Assembly (NCBI GenBank): GCA_930367205.1
Contig: OV884012.1
Location: forward strand, 54,767,239 to 54,831,238
Length of the DNA: 64,000 nt
Reading direction: 5' to 3'
From: Acanthosoma haemorrhoidale
Taxonomy: Eukaryota; Arthropoda; Insecta; Hemiptera; Acanthosomatidae
Shown in pieces: positions 45,201-55,371 of this stretch. The notes beneath the pieces are model-generated. The model ran no database searches. It saw only the letters and a list, made by a program, of their open reading frames with translations, and had not been told where the DNA came from. Numbering within the stretch: position 1 is the stretch's first letter; every line of letters starts with the position of its first letter. The position numbers were made by a program, and so were the translations under genes.

Positions 45201-46450
45201 CAAAAGGGAAAAATTAGCCAATTAATGATTATATGAATAGGTTCAATATGGAACATTGACCTCTTTACCAAAATTATTCTCATTGCCGTGATATTGTTGA
45301 TTGTATTTACTTCTGCACAGCCTTTATCAACAACCGTACAGTCTGGATCTAATTTAACAAGCATTGAAGACAGAAAGCCCTGGACACAGTGAAAGGTCAC
45401 ATGTACCCCTTGTAGCAAATATCTATATACACATATTAATGTTACCTAATGATTATCTCATCTAATACACCATTTACCCTGAGTGCATCGTAAAATCGTA
45501 AAAAAAAAAAACGCACCTGTTTGAGTCATACTGAAGGCTGTGAAAAAAAAAAATTGAAGGACATGAATGTTGTGTTTAGTACGTTGATTTTGCAACATCT
45601 ATGACTAATAAGAACCAGGCGTTAATTAAACAATGGCTATTAAAGGGTTATTTGGTTGAAGAAAATGACGGCTGTATTTAAGGATTGCAATTTAAGTCAG
45701 TAACTAATTTTTTTATCAGCAATAAATGTAGTTAGATATCTATAAAAACATTTAGTAGTGACCCATTTTTACTGATTTTACGATAAGGATATCGAAAGTT
45801 TATATTAAGAGATTCCGTAAAATAGGAGCAAGGGTATTTTCCACCTTCCAAAATACACATTCTTTTGTGAATTTATAAACGCCACCTCGTATTATGTTAA
45901 TTGTTTATATTAATAATTCAGTTTTGTAGATAGACTGATCATTTTATTTATAATGTACTAAACACCATATTTACTAAATGCCGCTTACAGTCTTCCCTAT
46001 GACTATCCAATCGTTTCGAGATCAAATTTTCGCCTGTTTTATGTAATTTGTATCACTATCAATTATGTATCACTAACTAAAAAAGTATATTATAAACATG
46101 CTATAATATTATTTATAGTACGATAAATAATTATATAAACATATGATTAGAGGAATACAAAAATTACAATCGGCGATATTAATAAATCCCAGAACGGTGT
46201 TCAGTTGGCTAGAAACGGATAAAAATACCCTACTCAACATGCAAATATTTATTTTATTATCTAGTAGTCAATAAATTAATAGTAATTAATCATGTTTTAT
46301 AGAGGAAGTACGTTTTTCCCGATGGATAATCAAATGAAATTTATTTCTTTACGTCAAGCATGGTAATCGCAAAGACCAAAGCATACTCGCATAACATTAG
46401 GGGTTTTTGTTTAAAGAAACCACAACTACTCGATAAAAATATTTCTTTAT
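42250..46450. other. Unassigned DNA with one GC-richer patch
   Basis: No supported gene. A run of 10 G at 42225-42234 marks the left edge. The patch 44040-44345 is GC-richer than its surroundings and carries a 72-codon minus frame full of Arg and Ser; no motif is recognised, and it could be a CpG-rich repeat. Confidence 0.35.
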
Positions 46451-46452
46451 TA

Positions 46453-47385
46453 GAAATTCTTTATTGTGCAATAATTACAATCTGCCTTTTATACAGAATA
46501 GTTTATACAGAATAGAATAATTTATACAGAAGGCAATAATAATACAGATAAATGATCTCATTCATACCATATTTACAGTTCATCATTCACTCGCTCATTC
46601 ATACAATAGGACATGATTGGAGAAACTGGCCATTGCCAGGACTCCCACTGTCACGCGATTATAGCAGGTCACGAGGCCACTGCCGTTTCAGTCTCCGAGG
46701 AGGATTATAGGGATGAGTGACGCAGTGCAATGACTGTGCTACAGGATTAGGGTGGTTGGAAAGGCTACTGTGGAATTTCGTAAACTTGGAAGGGATGAGT
46801 TCTAGAATGTAGGGTATATTAAGGTCGTTATGAAGGGTTTTGTTGCTGACATAATAAGGGGAATTTACTATTCAGGACTTTGGATTGAAAGGATTGGATA
46901 CGCTTGATGTTCGACTTTTTTGCTGTCCCCCATAGCTCTATTCCGTATGTCCAGATTGGTTTAGTTATAACTTTGTAGATTAGTAGTTTATTTTCTATTG
47001 AGAGATGAGATGTCCTTTGAAGTAGTCTGTACAGTTGTCCAAAGCGTCTGTTTAGTTCTTGTCTTTTTAGTCTCGTATGTGGGTTCCAGGTCAGTCGTTT
47101 GTCGAGATGGAAGCCTAAGTACCGTACTGTCTCGGTTACAGGGAGAGGAATAGAATTAAAATAAACTAGTGGACAAGTCTTGCGACAAAGGGTGAAGGTA
47201 ATGTGGGAGCATTTTGCTTCATTAACTTTGATCCGCCATTGATTGCACCAATACTCGATCTCGTCAAGGCATTTTTGAAGGTTATGGGTTGCTATGTCGG
47301 GGTCTGGGTGGGATGAAAAGACTGCAGTGTCATCTGCAAATGTGGCCACGAAGGTATTGGAAGTAAAAAATATTTCTGATGACAT
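46453..47385 (-). mobile_element. 5'-truncated Jockey-type LINE with 3' UTR
   Basis: The C-terminal part of an ORF2 (minus, 47385-46828) plus about 375 bp of 3' UTR. The coding part starts at the RT catalytic block TFVATFADDTAVFSSH, then EYWCNQWRIKVNEAKC (family --W---W-I-IN--K-), VRYLGFHLDKRLTW (family -YLG--LD--LTW) and KPIWTYGIELWG (family RP-WTYGI-LWG). This order is typical of the Jockey clade, which lacks RNase H. The 3' UTR matches the copy at 59052-59551. The plus-strand start is an oligo-T/AT-rich stretch corresponding to the tail. Confidence 0.85.
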
Positions 47386-47484
47386 TAGGTTCATTAGCGG
47401 TATTGAGATCATAATTTGTTGAAATTTAATATCTATTGTTTTTAATAGCTTATTAAAAGACATAAATCTTATTATTGTACACAT
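46828..47484 (-). pseudogene. Jockey-type RT C-terminal fragment
   Basis: An open 218-codon frame. Only residues from about 34 onward (SSEIFFTSNTF then ATFADD) belong to the LINE; the first 30 or so come from flanking DNA, so the apparent start Met is not the real one. The catalytic FADD is intact but the N-terminal fingers, palm block A and the endonuclease are gone, so no activity is possible. The frame ends soon after the conserved KRIQSFQSKVL (family ---Q-FQSK-LR). Confidence 0.8.
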
Positions 47485-50141
47485 TTATTCTGTAATATAC
47501 ACTACTCTAAAACATGTTTTCGGAGTAATTGGACTTGGCTCCTCCCTCAGCAGCAGATTCTCCTTTACATGCCGTATATTTTACTCCCAAGGGTACGTCC
47601 ATACATGTATGATTGCAAATATCATTGATACGATTTTTTCTTGACTAATTTAGTATTAGCAACATACTTTATTAATGCATTTTACTGTATGCTTTAATTT
47701 ATTAGTTTCTATTGCTCATTGCTCAATTTTCTTAACTTTCCAGTTTAGCTTTAAAGCAACTTTTTTCTTCCTCTCCCCCTTCCTGAGGACGATTCCTCAC
47801 ACGGGGTTTCCCCACAAGCCCGTGAGGTGGTTTCATGGGGCATACGTCGCCGGTGGTCCGGGTATTCCGGTGCAACAATTCCATTGCAAGGGTCAACGCA
47901 CCCAGTTTTTGATCTTAAACCGTCTTTACTAGAAAAAAGGACTTAACCTAAGCAACAAAACTTAATATTAGCTATTTCAAATAATCTTATGATCTATTTA
48001 TACATGCTATTTTTGTTTTTTATTGACGAAAAAAATCGACAAATCTTCTTATACCTATTTATAATTTCCTTAAACACTAACTTAATATCTATGTATACAA
48101 AACGACTTACAACCTATTTACAATACTCTTACACAGTAATTCAAAATATATATATAATTACAGGGATTGGGCATCCTATTCACCTTAACCTTCGCTTAAA
48201 GGCTATAATTAGCTTTAGAGCAACCAATGAGGTATAAATGACATACATAAAATTGTTAATTTTATCTCTGATAGATTTGATGTGATTAAACTATTGTTCT
48301 TCGGCCTTTCTTGATGTAAGTTAAGTATTTGATCAAGTTCGGCTCGAAGCACTGTTATGGTAATTGGAACCATAACAGGAGTTCTTTTCTGCACAACTAC
48401 TATCTACATCCTAAACTATTCTCAAATTGTTTTTTTTACGTCCTTCGTGGTTCATTCCATTCCGAAAGATAGTGTGTTCCCTTTATTTTTACCACCAATA
48501 ACCCTACTCCCCCTTGGGTCCCATTATTTCTTTGGCCAATGACACAGCATTTGGTAGATCCGAAGCAAACTCAAACGATAAGTTACGGATACTACAAGGT
48601 TACCTTAATCGTATACAGTTATGGCTCATTGATTAATAAATGCATGTTTCCTAATATTATACGATTAATGATATTTTTACTGGAGTGGTATAGAATAACG
48701 AGCAATGAAAAAAGTCTATACTTTGTAGTTGTTATTTGAATATCTATCAAAGCTTGGATTCGATATTATGATTGAGTACTAGTAGGGATACTTCGGCGTT
48801 GTGAGATCAACCCTATCTCATCTGATTTTAATTTTTACTTTTTAATTAAAATAGCAACACAACTGCTGTGAACATCTAAAAAAAGTTAATGTTCAAAAAC
48901 TTTTGGAAGACTTTTCGATAACTCCTCAGAAATCAACCAATGACAGCAAAATGATTTTTTTTTAAATCTCAGGGAGTCAATACTACACTAGAACTTCGTT
49001 TGGTCAAGGAAGTAGTTCAACTCACCGTTTCATTTGTATAGTTCCTGGACATGTTCCTTTCCCTTCCTATAATTTAGCTCTAATGGCATTGGACACTGGG
49101 ACTATACAAAGCCCATCTGTCTTCTGGTGAAAAACAACTAGGCAAAAACCATGGATCCTTCAAGGATTTATACAATAGGCAAACATAACCATCCTACAAG
49201 TTTTCCTACTACTTCGAATTGGAGTGCAATGTTTTTATACTTTATTGCTAAAGCCTATTAAATGCTCCATATGTGCCCACCCATGTATGCTATATATGTT
49301 CCATCGATATTGTTCGTCGAGGAGAATATAAAGAAAATGTTTCCAAACATTGCATACCTCAAGAACTTTTAAAATTAAAAATGGGCCATGAAAACCTAGC
49401 TGAAAAATTAGTGGGTGTTAAAATATAAAAAATCATAATTCAACTGGCTGTCGAACCTAAAACAACCAAATTGTTAATAGCATGTTATTATATGTCAAGA
49501 ATAATTCGGTATAAAAATAAAGGAGTATATACACGATTTTTTGACGTTATCGGTTCACTACATTTAGTTTACCGTTTGACGGTGGTTGAATACATTTATT
49601 TTTATTTAGCACCCCTCCACCTTGGAATTTTATCACTGTCGCTATAAAAACAACATTGGATTGTTATAAATATTTATAACTTGATATAAATTAAGTCAAC
49701 TCGGTATCAAGATTTGCAGCCAGACCAGCCGGTAATGTCCTGCTTCACTGTCCTACAAAGTCAAGGTTACCAGCTTTTCCTTTTTTGCAATCCACAGCTG
49801 TAAACACTTTAAGCAGGTTACCATATACCACCAATAGTTACCCCATACCATATGTAGTTTTTTGGAGTCTGAAAAATATCAGACCTACGCTAACCTATAA
49901 TTAATATTGTTATCAAAAATAAAGTTTAAAACTTAGATTACCATAAAAATAAAACAAATGAATTTTTTTTAAGACTCGGAAAGAACAAATATTAAACAAC
50001 TAACCTGTTAAGGAACATTAATAAACTATCATCAAGAAAGATGACTCCTTTAATATTTTTTACCTTTCTTCTGTGCTGGACGTAAATGTCAGTTTGAAGG
50101 TATGATAAGTAATTGTCCGTAGATGCACGTTATATATATAT
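47485..50141. other. Unassigned DNA with one repeat fragment
   Basis: The segment 47755-47935 is GC-richer and resembles the repeat at 38080-38280. The rest is AT-rich with no frame longer than about 80 codons and no recognised motif. Confidence 0.35.
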
Positions 50142-50235
50142 ATCGTCGTTTGAGGTAACTGCGGTATATCTGTTGCTGCAGTAAGCACCGCGGTTTGTAA
50201 CACTCCCTCTGGCATTTTCTTGAGAGAGAAAAAAA

Positions 50236-50387
50236 AAACGTAAGTGAAAAAAATATAGAGACACTCTCGAACTTCTGTAAAGAGACTGCTTTATTGTCTC
50301 TAGTAATCCGACCAACATAGGGTCATGGATTGCTTACATCCCATGATCGTATTAGTTTACAACATAAACTTGCCTCTGGCTTTAACT
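50236..50387 (-). repeat. LTR a (3' LTR of element A, truncated)
   Basis: It ends (plus strand) GGCTTTAACT, followed by the pyrimidine complement of the polypurine tract (CCCCCCTGCC). It is about 85-90 percent like LTR b over the shared right part, and its left end is lost in a joint with gag leader sequence. Confidence 0.7.
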
Positions 50388-50422
50388 CCCCCCTGCCAGT
50401 TCCTGACCATCTGTCGGGAACT
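50388..50422 (-). promoter_or_regulatory. Polypurine tract and conserved hairpin before 3' LTR (element A)
   Basis: The minus strand reads GGCAGGGGGG directly before the LTR start AGTTAAAG; such tracts prime plus-strand DNA synthesis. Just upstream is the inverted repeat CAGTTCC...GGAACTG, which is also present in the other element (51951-51975). Confidence 0.65.
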
Positions 50423-50510
50423 GAAACTTAACCCTTATGCTAATTATATGCAGTTCTGACATAATAATTTCCTGCTCGCCTAGAGCAGCACAACACTATA
50501 TTATAATCAT

Positions 50511-51429
50511 AGAATAATATACGGGCACAGCATGGGTACATGCAATTCCGTCCCCACCGTAGTGCGTGGGCAATGTGCTACCAAATATCCTGCCTTCCCG
50601 CACTCATAGCACATCCTGTCGTCTCGCCTTCTGGAGCGCCCCACATTTCATCCGACGTTACTCTTGCTCTTCCACCATACCCCGCCTCCTTCTTCTACCA
50701 TGCGATGGTCGTGGTTTTGGGCCTTCTATACGGCACTCTTCTCCACCCCGTTTCTTCCACCCCGACTGTGATATCTTCCTCTCTGGAACTGGTGTCCACC
50801 ATTTCTTGGGCATATTCCAGAAATGTGCGTTCTCTCGGTAACCCCTCCTTTCTTCCGGTCTCCTTCGCTAGCTGTACTTTAAGTATAGTTGATAAGAACG
50901 CCATTCTGGTTTCTACTTCCGCCGCACTTACTGTCTCCCCCATCTTCTCCGTGATATTTTTGTATCTGGCCAGCATCGTTCCGGCGTACTGCTCGTTCGT
51001 CTGCTGGTGTCTCTTCGTTTCCCTGAAGAGTTTAAAAATGTCCTCTTTATGGGTCCATCTTCCCCTACCAAACGCTTTCTTCAGCCACTCCTTCACTACG
51101 TTCCACGAGGTCTCCTCGTCGGCCTCGATCATGTTCAGGACACTCCACTTCACTTTGCACACCAGAGCTACTCTCAGCGATTCTGCGTCCCCTTCCGTTA
51201 TCAGGTCCTCCAACCGTTTCCCCTCTATCCGAGTAATCAGCCGGTCACCCCCTTTAAGGAAGTGATTTAGTTCCCCGGTCTCGCCTGCGAATCTTTCCAG
51301 TACCGAAATCGACTTCCTCATGTCCTGAGCTGTGATTGCCTGGATCTTCATCCACGCCAATGTATTGGCGTGAACCGCTGCCATGGTCGTTTGAGGTAAC
51401 TGTGGTATATCTGTTGCTGCACTAAGCAC
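50511..51429 (-). pseudogene. gag: Gypsy gag (element A), C-terminally broken
   Basis: Gag forms the retrotransposon particle and binds its RNA. The frame is open from 51429 (MLSAATDIPQLPQTTM) to a stop at 50697, about 244 residues, with helical capsid-like text (DIFKLFRETKRHQQTNEQYA). After the stop and a shift, CYECGKAGYLVAHCPRT (near 50600) is a zinc knuckle in which the histidine is replaced by tyrosine; the second knuckle is scrambled before CPYI, where the internal deletion joins the 3' region. It is about 60 percent like the gag of element B by eye. Not functional as a full Gag. Confidence 0.85.
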
Positions 51430-51540
51430 CGCAGGTCATAACACTCCCTCTGGCATTTTCTTGAGAGAGAAAAAAAACCTAAAGCGAAAGAACGAAAAAA
51501 AAAAAGAAAAGAAAATTATTACTTCCGCTCCACTGTACTA

Positions 51541-51560
51541 GGTTCCCGGGTTTCGGCACC
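51541..51560 (-). promoter_or_regulatory. Primer-binding site, tRNA-Phe type (element A)
   Basis: The minus strand reads GGTGCCGAAACCCGGGAACC, complementary to the 3' end of eukaryotic tRNA-Phe (acceptor strand TTTCGGCACCA). The usual first T of TGG has become G in this copy. It lies directly after LTR b. Confidence 0.8.
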
Positions 51561-51742
51561 CGTTAATTGTCGACGGTTAAGCTTAAAGAAATAATAGGAA
51601 AGAGGGAAACGAACTACACTCTTAAACTTCTGTAAAGAGACTGCTTTATTGTCTATAGTAATCCAACCTACATAGGATCATGGGTTGTTTACATCCCTTG
51701 ATTGTATTAGTTTACAACATAAACTTGCCTCTGGCTTTAACT
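51561..51742 (-). repeat. LTR b (5' LTR of element A)
   Basis: 182 bp. The plus strand starts CGTTAAT next to the primer site and ends CTTTAACT; on the element strand this is AGTTAAAG...ATTAAC. The AATAAT and CTGCTTTATTG text in the middle is shared with LTRs a and c. Confidence 0.8.
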
Positions 51743-51762
51743 TATCTATATATATCTATATA

Positions 51763-51940
51763 AGTTAATCACCGGTGGTTAAGATCGATAAAGAAAAGAA
51801 TAACGAAAGAGGGAAATGCACCGACACACTCAGACTCCAGTAAAAGACTGCTTTATTATTGATGATAATGCAACATCAACGGTTGTTTACATTCCATGAT
51901 CGTGTTAGTATTCGACATAGTCAGGCCTCTGGCTTTAACT
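51763..51940 (-). repeat. LTR c (3' LTR of element B)
   Basis: 178 bp; the plus strand starts AGTTAATCACC and ends GGCTTTAACT. It is preceded by TATA and followed by the complement of the polypurine tract (CCACCCTGCC) and the conserved hairpin at 51951-51975. Closer in sequence to LTRs a and b than to the 5' LTR at 58087-58268. Confidence 0.8.
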
Positions 51941-52256
51941 CCACCCTGCCAGTTCCTGACCATCCGTCGGGAACTCCAATTTGCCACTTATACACGCTTA
52001 AAGCATATACTAATTATCTATAGGTTGAAAAATAATAATTCCGTGCTCACCCAGAAAGCACAACAATGTCTTACAGTCATAAGAAATAAAACAGAAACCT
52101 TATCGAATTTCGTACAAAACTGAAGATAACACAATAAAATAATACAAAGAATAACAATAAAACAAAAAATATCCTGGTAAAACTATATAAAAAAAACCAC
52201 CAAATTATGACCCCAATGAGATATGTTGAGGGGCGAGGATACTAGAGCCAAACTAC
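51941..52256 (-). other. 3' non-coding region of Gypsy element B
   Basis: Between the integrase stop and the 3' LTR. It holds the hairpin AGTTCC...GGAACT (51951-51975) and the polypurine tract at 51941-51950. The stretch is too short for an env gene, and none is seen. Confidence 0.6.
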
Positions 52257-53322
52257 TTAAGGCTTCCCCACCGGAAGCTTTAACTGCTCTTCATGTACAG
52301 TCCTGCGCCTCCCGGGTTCACGGACACTTTGGATGGTTACCAAATTGTGTTCGCGAATCGCGATCACCATGAAGGGGCCCTCATAACGGGACAATTTTTT
52401 AGTCCGATTGGACCCGATCCTTCGATACACGGTGGTGCCTATCGTGACGCGTCCTTCTATCGGTTTGAAGCCCGTATTCTTCCTGACCACCCTCCTAGTC
52501 TTTTCGGCTGTAATTTTTGCGTAGACTTTCCCCCACAGTTTTCCCAACTCCACGTGGTTGTTGGTGAGCTGTGCTGACGTCTCATCTTCTACCACCGTTA
52601 TACTAGTGTCTCGGCGACGTCCGCGAAGACCAAAAACGATTTCAAAGAGTGAGAACCCTGTGGTTGTGTGAACGGAGTGATTGTACGCTACCACCGCCTT
52701 AGGCATTCCCTCTGCCGGCTCCAACCCTTTGTCGGCATGGTAAACACGGAGATGATCTCCCAAGGTGCTGTGGAAACGCTCAATTCCCCCTCTGCTCTTT
52801 ACATGCCCTGGTGTATTAACATGCCATATTACGTCCAGAGCTTTCATATCCTCTCTCATATCGGCGTTATCAAACTCCCTCCCGCCGTCAAACGCTATCC
52901 GATCGGGGACTCCATAAAATTGGAACCACCTCCTCAGCGCTCCAAACACAGCCTCCGAAGACTTTTCCCGCACGGGGTATGCCAAGGCCCGAATAGGTTT
53001 TTTTGCTGAATAGGTCAACCACCGTGACCCACTTGTGTCCCTTCCAGGTAAAGGTGTTCACTTGAAGGTCGGTTAGCGGTGTTTGCACCGTGGAGTCTCA
53101 AGTTGTAGCCCTATTGGTGGGTGCCTATCATATTTCGTACGGTGGCAGTCCTCGCATGCCCCTAGCGTCTCCTAAATCGTGGCCCGCATCCCCCAACAGA
53201 AATACTTGCACTTCAACGCCTGAGCCGTCTCGTGTCCCCCCCCCCTGATTAGGTTTACCCTGATGGTACGCCAGCGTTATCTCCTTCTGAGTTGTCTCGT
53301 CTGTGATGGTTTCTACCATCAT
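52257..53322 (-). pseudogene. pol: Gypsy integrase, second copy
   Basis: Integrase inserts the DNA copy. The zinc-finger part at 53322-53128 keeps LAYHQGKPNQGG (the first His) but is frameshifted before the CC pair. The core at 53088-52888 shows LTDLQVNTFTWKGHKWVTVV with the first catalytic Asp, then a shift into the frame 53018-52257 with FQFYGVPDRIAFDGGREFDN (second Asp) and SRGGIERFHSTLGDHLR (catalytic Glu). A C-terminal region with basic text (KTRRVVRKNTGFKP and LSRYEGPFMVI, the family's -Y-GPY-V- block) ends at the stop 52257. Three or more frameshifts. Diverged from the first integrase at 53951-54796. Confidence 0.85.
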
Positions 53323-53340
53323 GGTTCACCACACAAATAT

Positions 53341-53715
53341 TCAAATCACCCCGATCTGTTCTGTCCACCACAGCCACCTAATCTTTTCCCAAATGGTCGT
53401 GTTTCCTACGTACAAATAGTGAGTCTTTTCTGGTTTGGAAGCATCCCTGAGTGCGCGACAAATTTGGCCATTATTCACCCCTGGCGACGACCATATGGTC
53501 GTGGTGGTGGATCTTCCATAGCTACCGCATGCTATCTTCATGGGCCCCGAGGTCTTCGTCTTCCAGACTATTTGGCGGCGCTTATCGTTTATGATTTCTT
53601 CGCGCTCTTCCATGTCCGCAGGCCTGTCATCTGTCGAGCTCCCTCCTCCTACCGACCGTTGCTCCTCAGCAGACTCATGTTGGTCGCCTTCCCACTCTGG
53701 CGTCCATTCCCGCAA
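53341..53715 (-). pseudogene. pol: RNase H-integrase linker, second copy
   Basis: The 124-codon frame is an acidic stretch (PEWEGDQHESAEEQRSVGGG) followed by INDKRRQIVWKTKTSG and ATIWEKI-like text, which matches the segment at the start of the first integrase frame (NDKRRQIIWKSKTSG at about 54770). The family's usual linker between RNase H and the integrase zinc finger. It comes from the second element of the composite. Confidence 0.75.
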
Positions 53716-53731
53716 GAATGGCCGTACGTTC

Positions 53732-53950
53732 CTAGATAATTCCCCCTGATCTTCTTCTAGTGCGTTGTGTCATCGCCTGGGACAGCCAGTCCGCCACAAC
53801 GTTCTCTTTACCGGGCTTATATACAACCTCCAAGTTAAATTGACCGAGGAACTCTTTCCACCGAGTGACCCTCGCCGACGATTCCTTCAGGTTACCGATC
53901 CACTGTAGCGATCGAAGGTCTGTGTGCACCCGGAACCTTCTCCCAAACAC
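53732..53950 (-). pseudogene. pol: Second RNase H C-terminal part, fused to first integrase
   Basis: The last 72 residues of the frame that begins as integrase. VFGRRFRVHTDLRSLQW, KEFLGQFNLEVVYKPGK and ENVVADWLSQAM match the C-terminal RNase H text of the first copy (VFGRKFRVHTDHRPLQW and ENVVADWLSWAI at 54787-55371). It starts abruptly after integrase residue text HSTLS, so it marks the recombination joint near 53950. Confidence 0.85.
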
Positions 53951-54796
53951 ACTCAGGGTGCTGTGCAATCTTTCTATCCCTCCTCTACTCTTAGGGTGCC
54001 CTGGGGTATTACGATGCCAAGAAACATCGAGAGTCTTCATTTCTTTTCGGATGTTGGCATTGTCGAATTCTCTGCCCCCATCCGACGAGATCCGGTCTGG
54101 TACTCCGTAAAACTGGAACCAGGTATTTAATGCCAGCATTACCGCGTCTGATGACCGTTCTTGCACCGGGTGCGCCATGGCCACCTTGCTAAAGATGTTT
54201 ATTGTGGTAACCCACTTATACCCCCTCCAAGTGAAGGTATCCACTTGTAAGTCGTTCAACGGTGTCTCGGCGGTGGGCGATTCTTCTTGTCGCCCCCGTG
54301 GTGGATGTCTGTCATACTTCGTAGTGAGACAAACTGCACATGCCCCTATCATTTCTTGTATGCTCTTTTTCATTCCCCACCAAAAGTACCTCCGCCGCAA
54401 CGCTTGCAACGTTCCCTGAACTCCACGGTGGTTCGTTTTTCCTTGGTGATAGGCCAGCGTCACTTCCCGCTGCTGTTCTCTGTCTTTAAGTGTCTCCACC
54501 ATCGACTTGCACCGAATAAATACCCTATCCACTCCAAGTTGTTCCGTTCGCCAGAGTCTTTGAATTTTCTCCCAAATAGTGGCATTCCCTACAAATACAT
54601 GATGGGTCTTTCCGGGTTCCGAGCCATCTTCCAATGCACGGCAAATTTGGTCGTTCCTAACCACTGGTGGCGACCAAATCGTCGTGATTTTACTCCTCCC
54701 ATAACTGTCATATGCGATCTGCAGCCGCCCTGAGGTCTTGGATTTCCAAATGATCTGCCGTCTTTTGTCGTTCACGATCCCTTCTGTTACTTCCAT
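53951..54796 (-). pseudogene. pol: Gypsy integrase, first copy, C-terminus lost
   Basis: The frame opens with the linker NDKRRQIIWKSKTSG, then the zinc finger: YHQGKTNHRG (H-H) and CAVCLTTKYD (CC). The core holds LNDLQVDTFTWRGYKWVTTI with the first Asp, FQFYGVPDRISSDGGREFDN with the second, and KSRGGIERLHSTL with the Glu, so the D-D-E triad is intact. The sequence is cut right after the Glu helix by fusion to a second RNase H tail, so the DNA-binding C-terminal domain is missing. It joins the preceding RNase H frame by a one-base shift near 54790. Confidence 0.88.
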
Positions 54797-55371
54797 TTCA
54801 ACAGGTCTTTCGGCGGTGGAACCTTCCTCTTCAAGGGTTTCCTAGCCCTCGCTATCTCCTCGCGTACCGAGGTTTCCATCTTCCCCGGGTGTCCATTCGC
54901 GGAGAAACTGGTGGATTTCCCCGGATGGGTCCCTTCTTCCAATGCATTCACAGTAATGGCCCAGGACAGCCAGTCTGCCACTACGTTCTCTTTCCCGGGT
55001 TCATATATGATCTCCATATTGTACTGGAACAAAAACTCCTTCCACCTCGTGACCCACGCCGAGGACTCCTTTAACTTTCCTACCCATTGTAGGGGTCTGT
55101 GGTCGGTGTGAACACGGAATTTCCTCCCGAAGACATATGGGTGGAAAAGATCTATAGCCCAGACGATACCTAGGAGCTCTCTCTCTAGAGCACTATACCG
55201 CGCTTCCGTTTCTGTGAGCCGTCGACTAGCGTACGCCACCGGGCGCACCCCACCGTCTCTCTCCTGCGACAACACTGCCCCCAGTGCGTATTCGCTGGCA
55301 TCAGTGGTGATTGTGAAGGGATGTTGGAAATCGGGAAATGCTAATATTGGTTCCTCTTGTAAGCTAGACAT
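54787..55371 (-). pseudogene. pol: Gypsy RNase H, first copy
   Basis: A 194-codon frame with FTITTDASEYALGAVLSQ (first catalytic Asp), RRLTETEARYSALERELLGI (Glu), FRVHTDHRPLQW (Asp) and the C-terminal ENVVADWLSWA. It then runs into a basic linker (ARKPLKRKVPPPKDLLK). It degrades the RNA of the RNA-DNA hybrid during copying. The link to RT is damaged: the frame changes at 55364-55371 and the expected W-----AF--LK segment before EEPILAFPDF is missing. Confidence 0.88.

Larger units (their letters stand above)
50146..51742 (-). mobile_element. Gypsy element A, pol deleted
   Basis: From right to left: 5' LTR (51742-51561), tRNA-Phe primer site (51560-51541), A-rich leader, gag (51429-50511), then a joint where gag stops after CPYI and continues directly into the region before the 3' LTR, then a polypurine tract and 3' LTR (50387 to about 50236). 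Protease, RT, RNase H and integrase are gone. Left of the 3' LTR is a second copy of the gag leader and gag start (50235-50146), with the primer site missing. So that LTR also served as the 5' LTR of a further, now truncated, element: a tandem sharing one LTR. Confidence 0.75.

Noticed and set aside
51941..52256. Possible env gene after integrase (element would then be a retrovirus-like errantivirus)
   Set aside because: Only about 315 bp lie between the integrase stop and the 3' LTR, with no frame or membrane segment.
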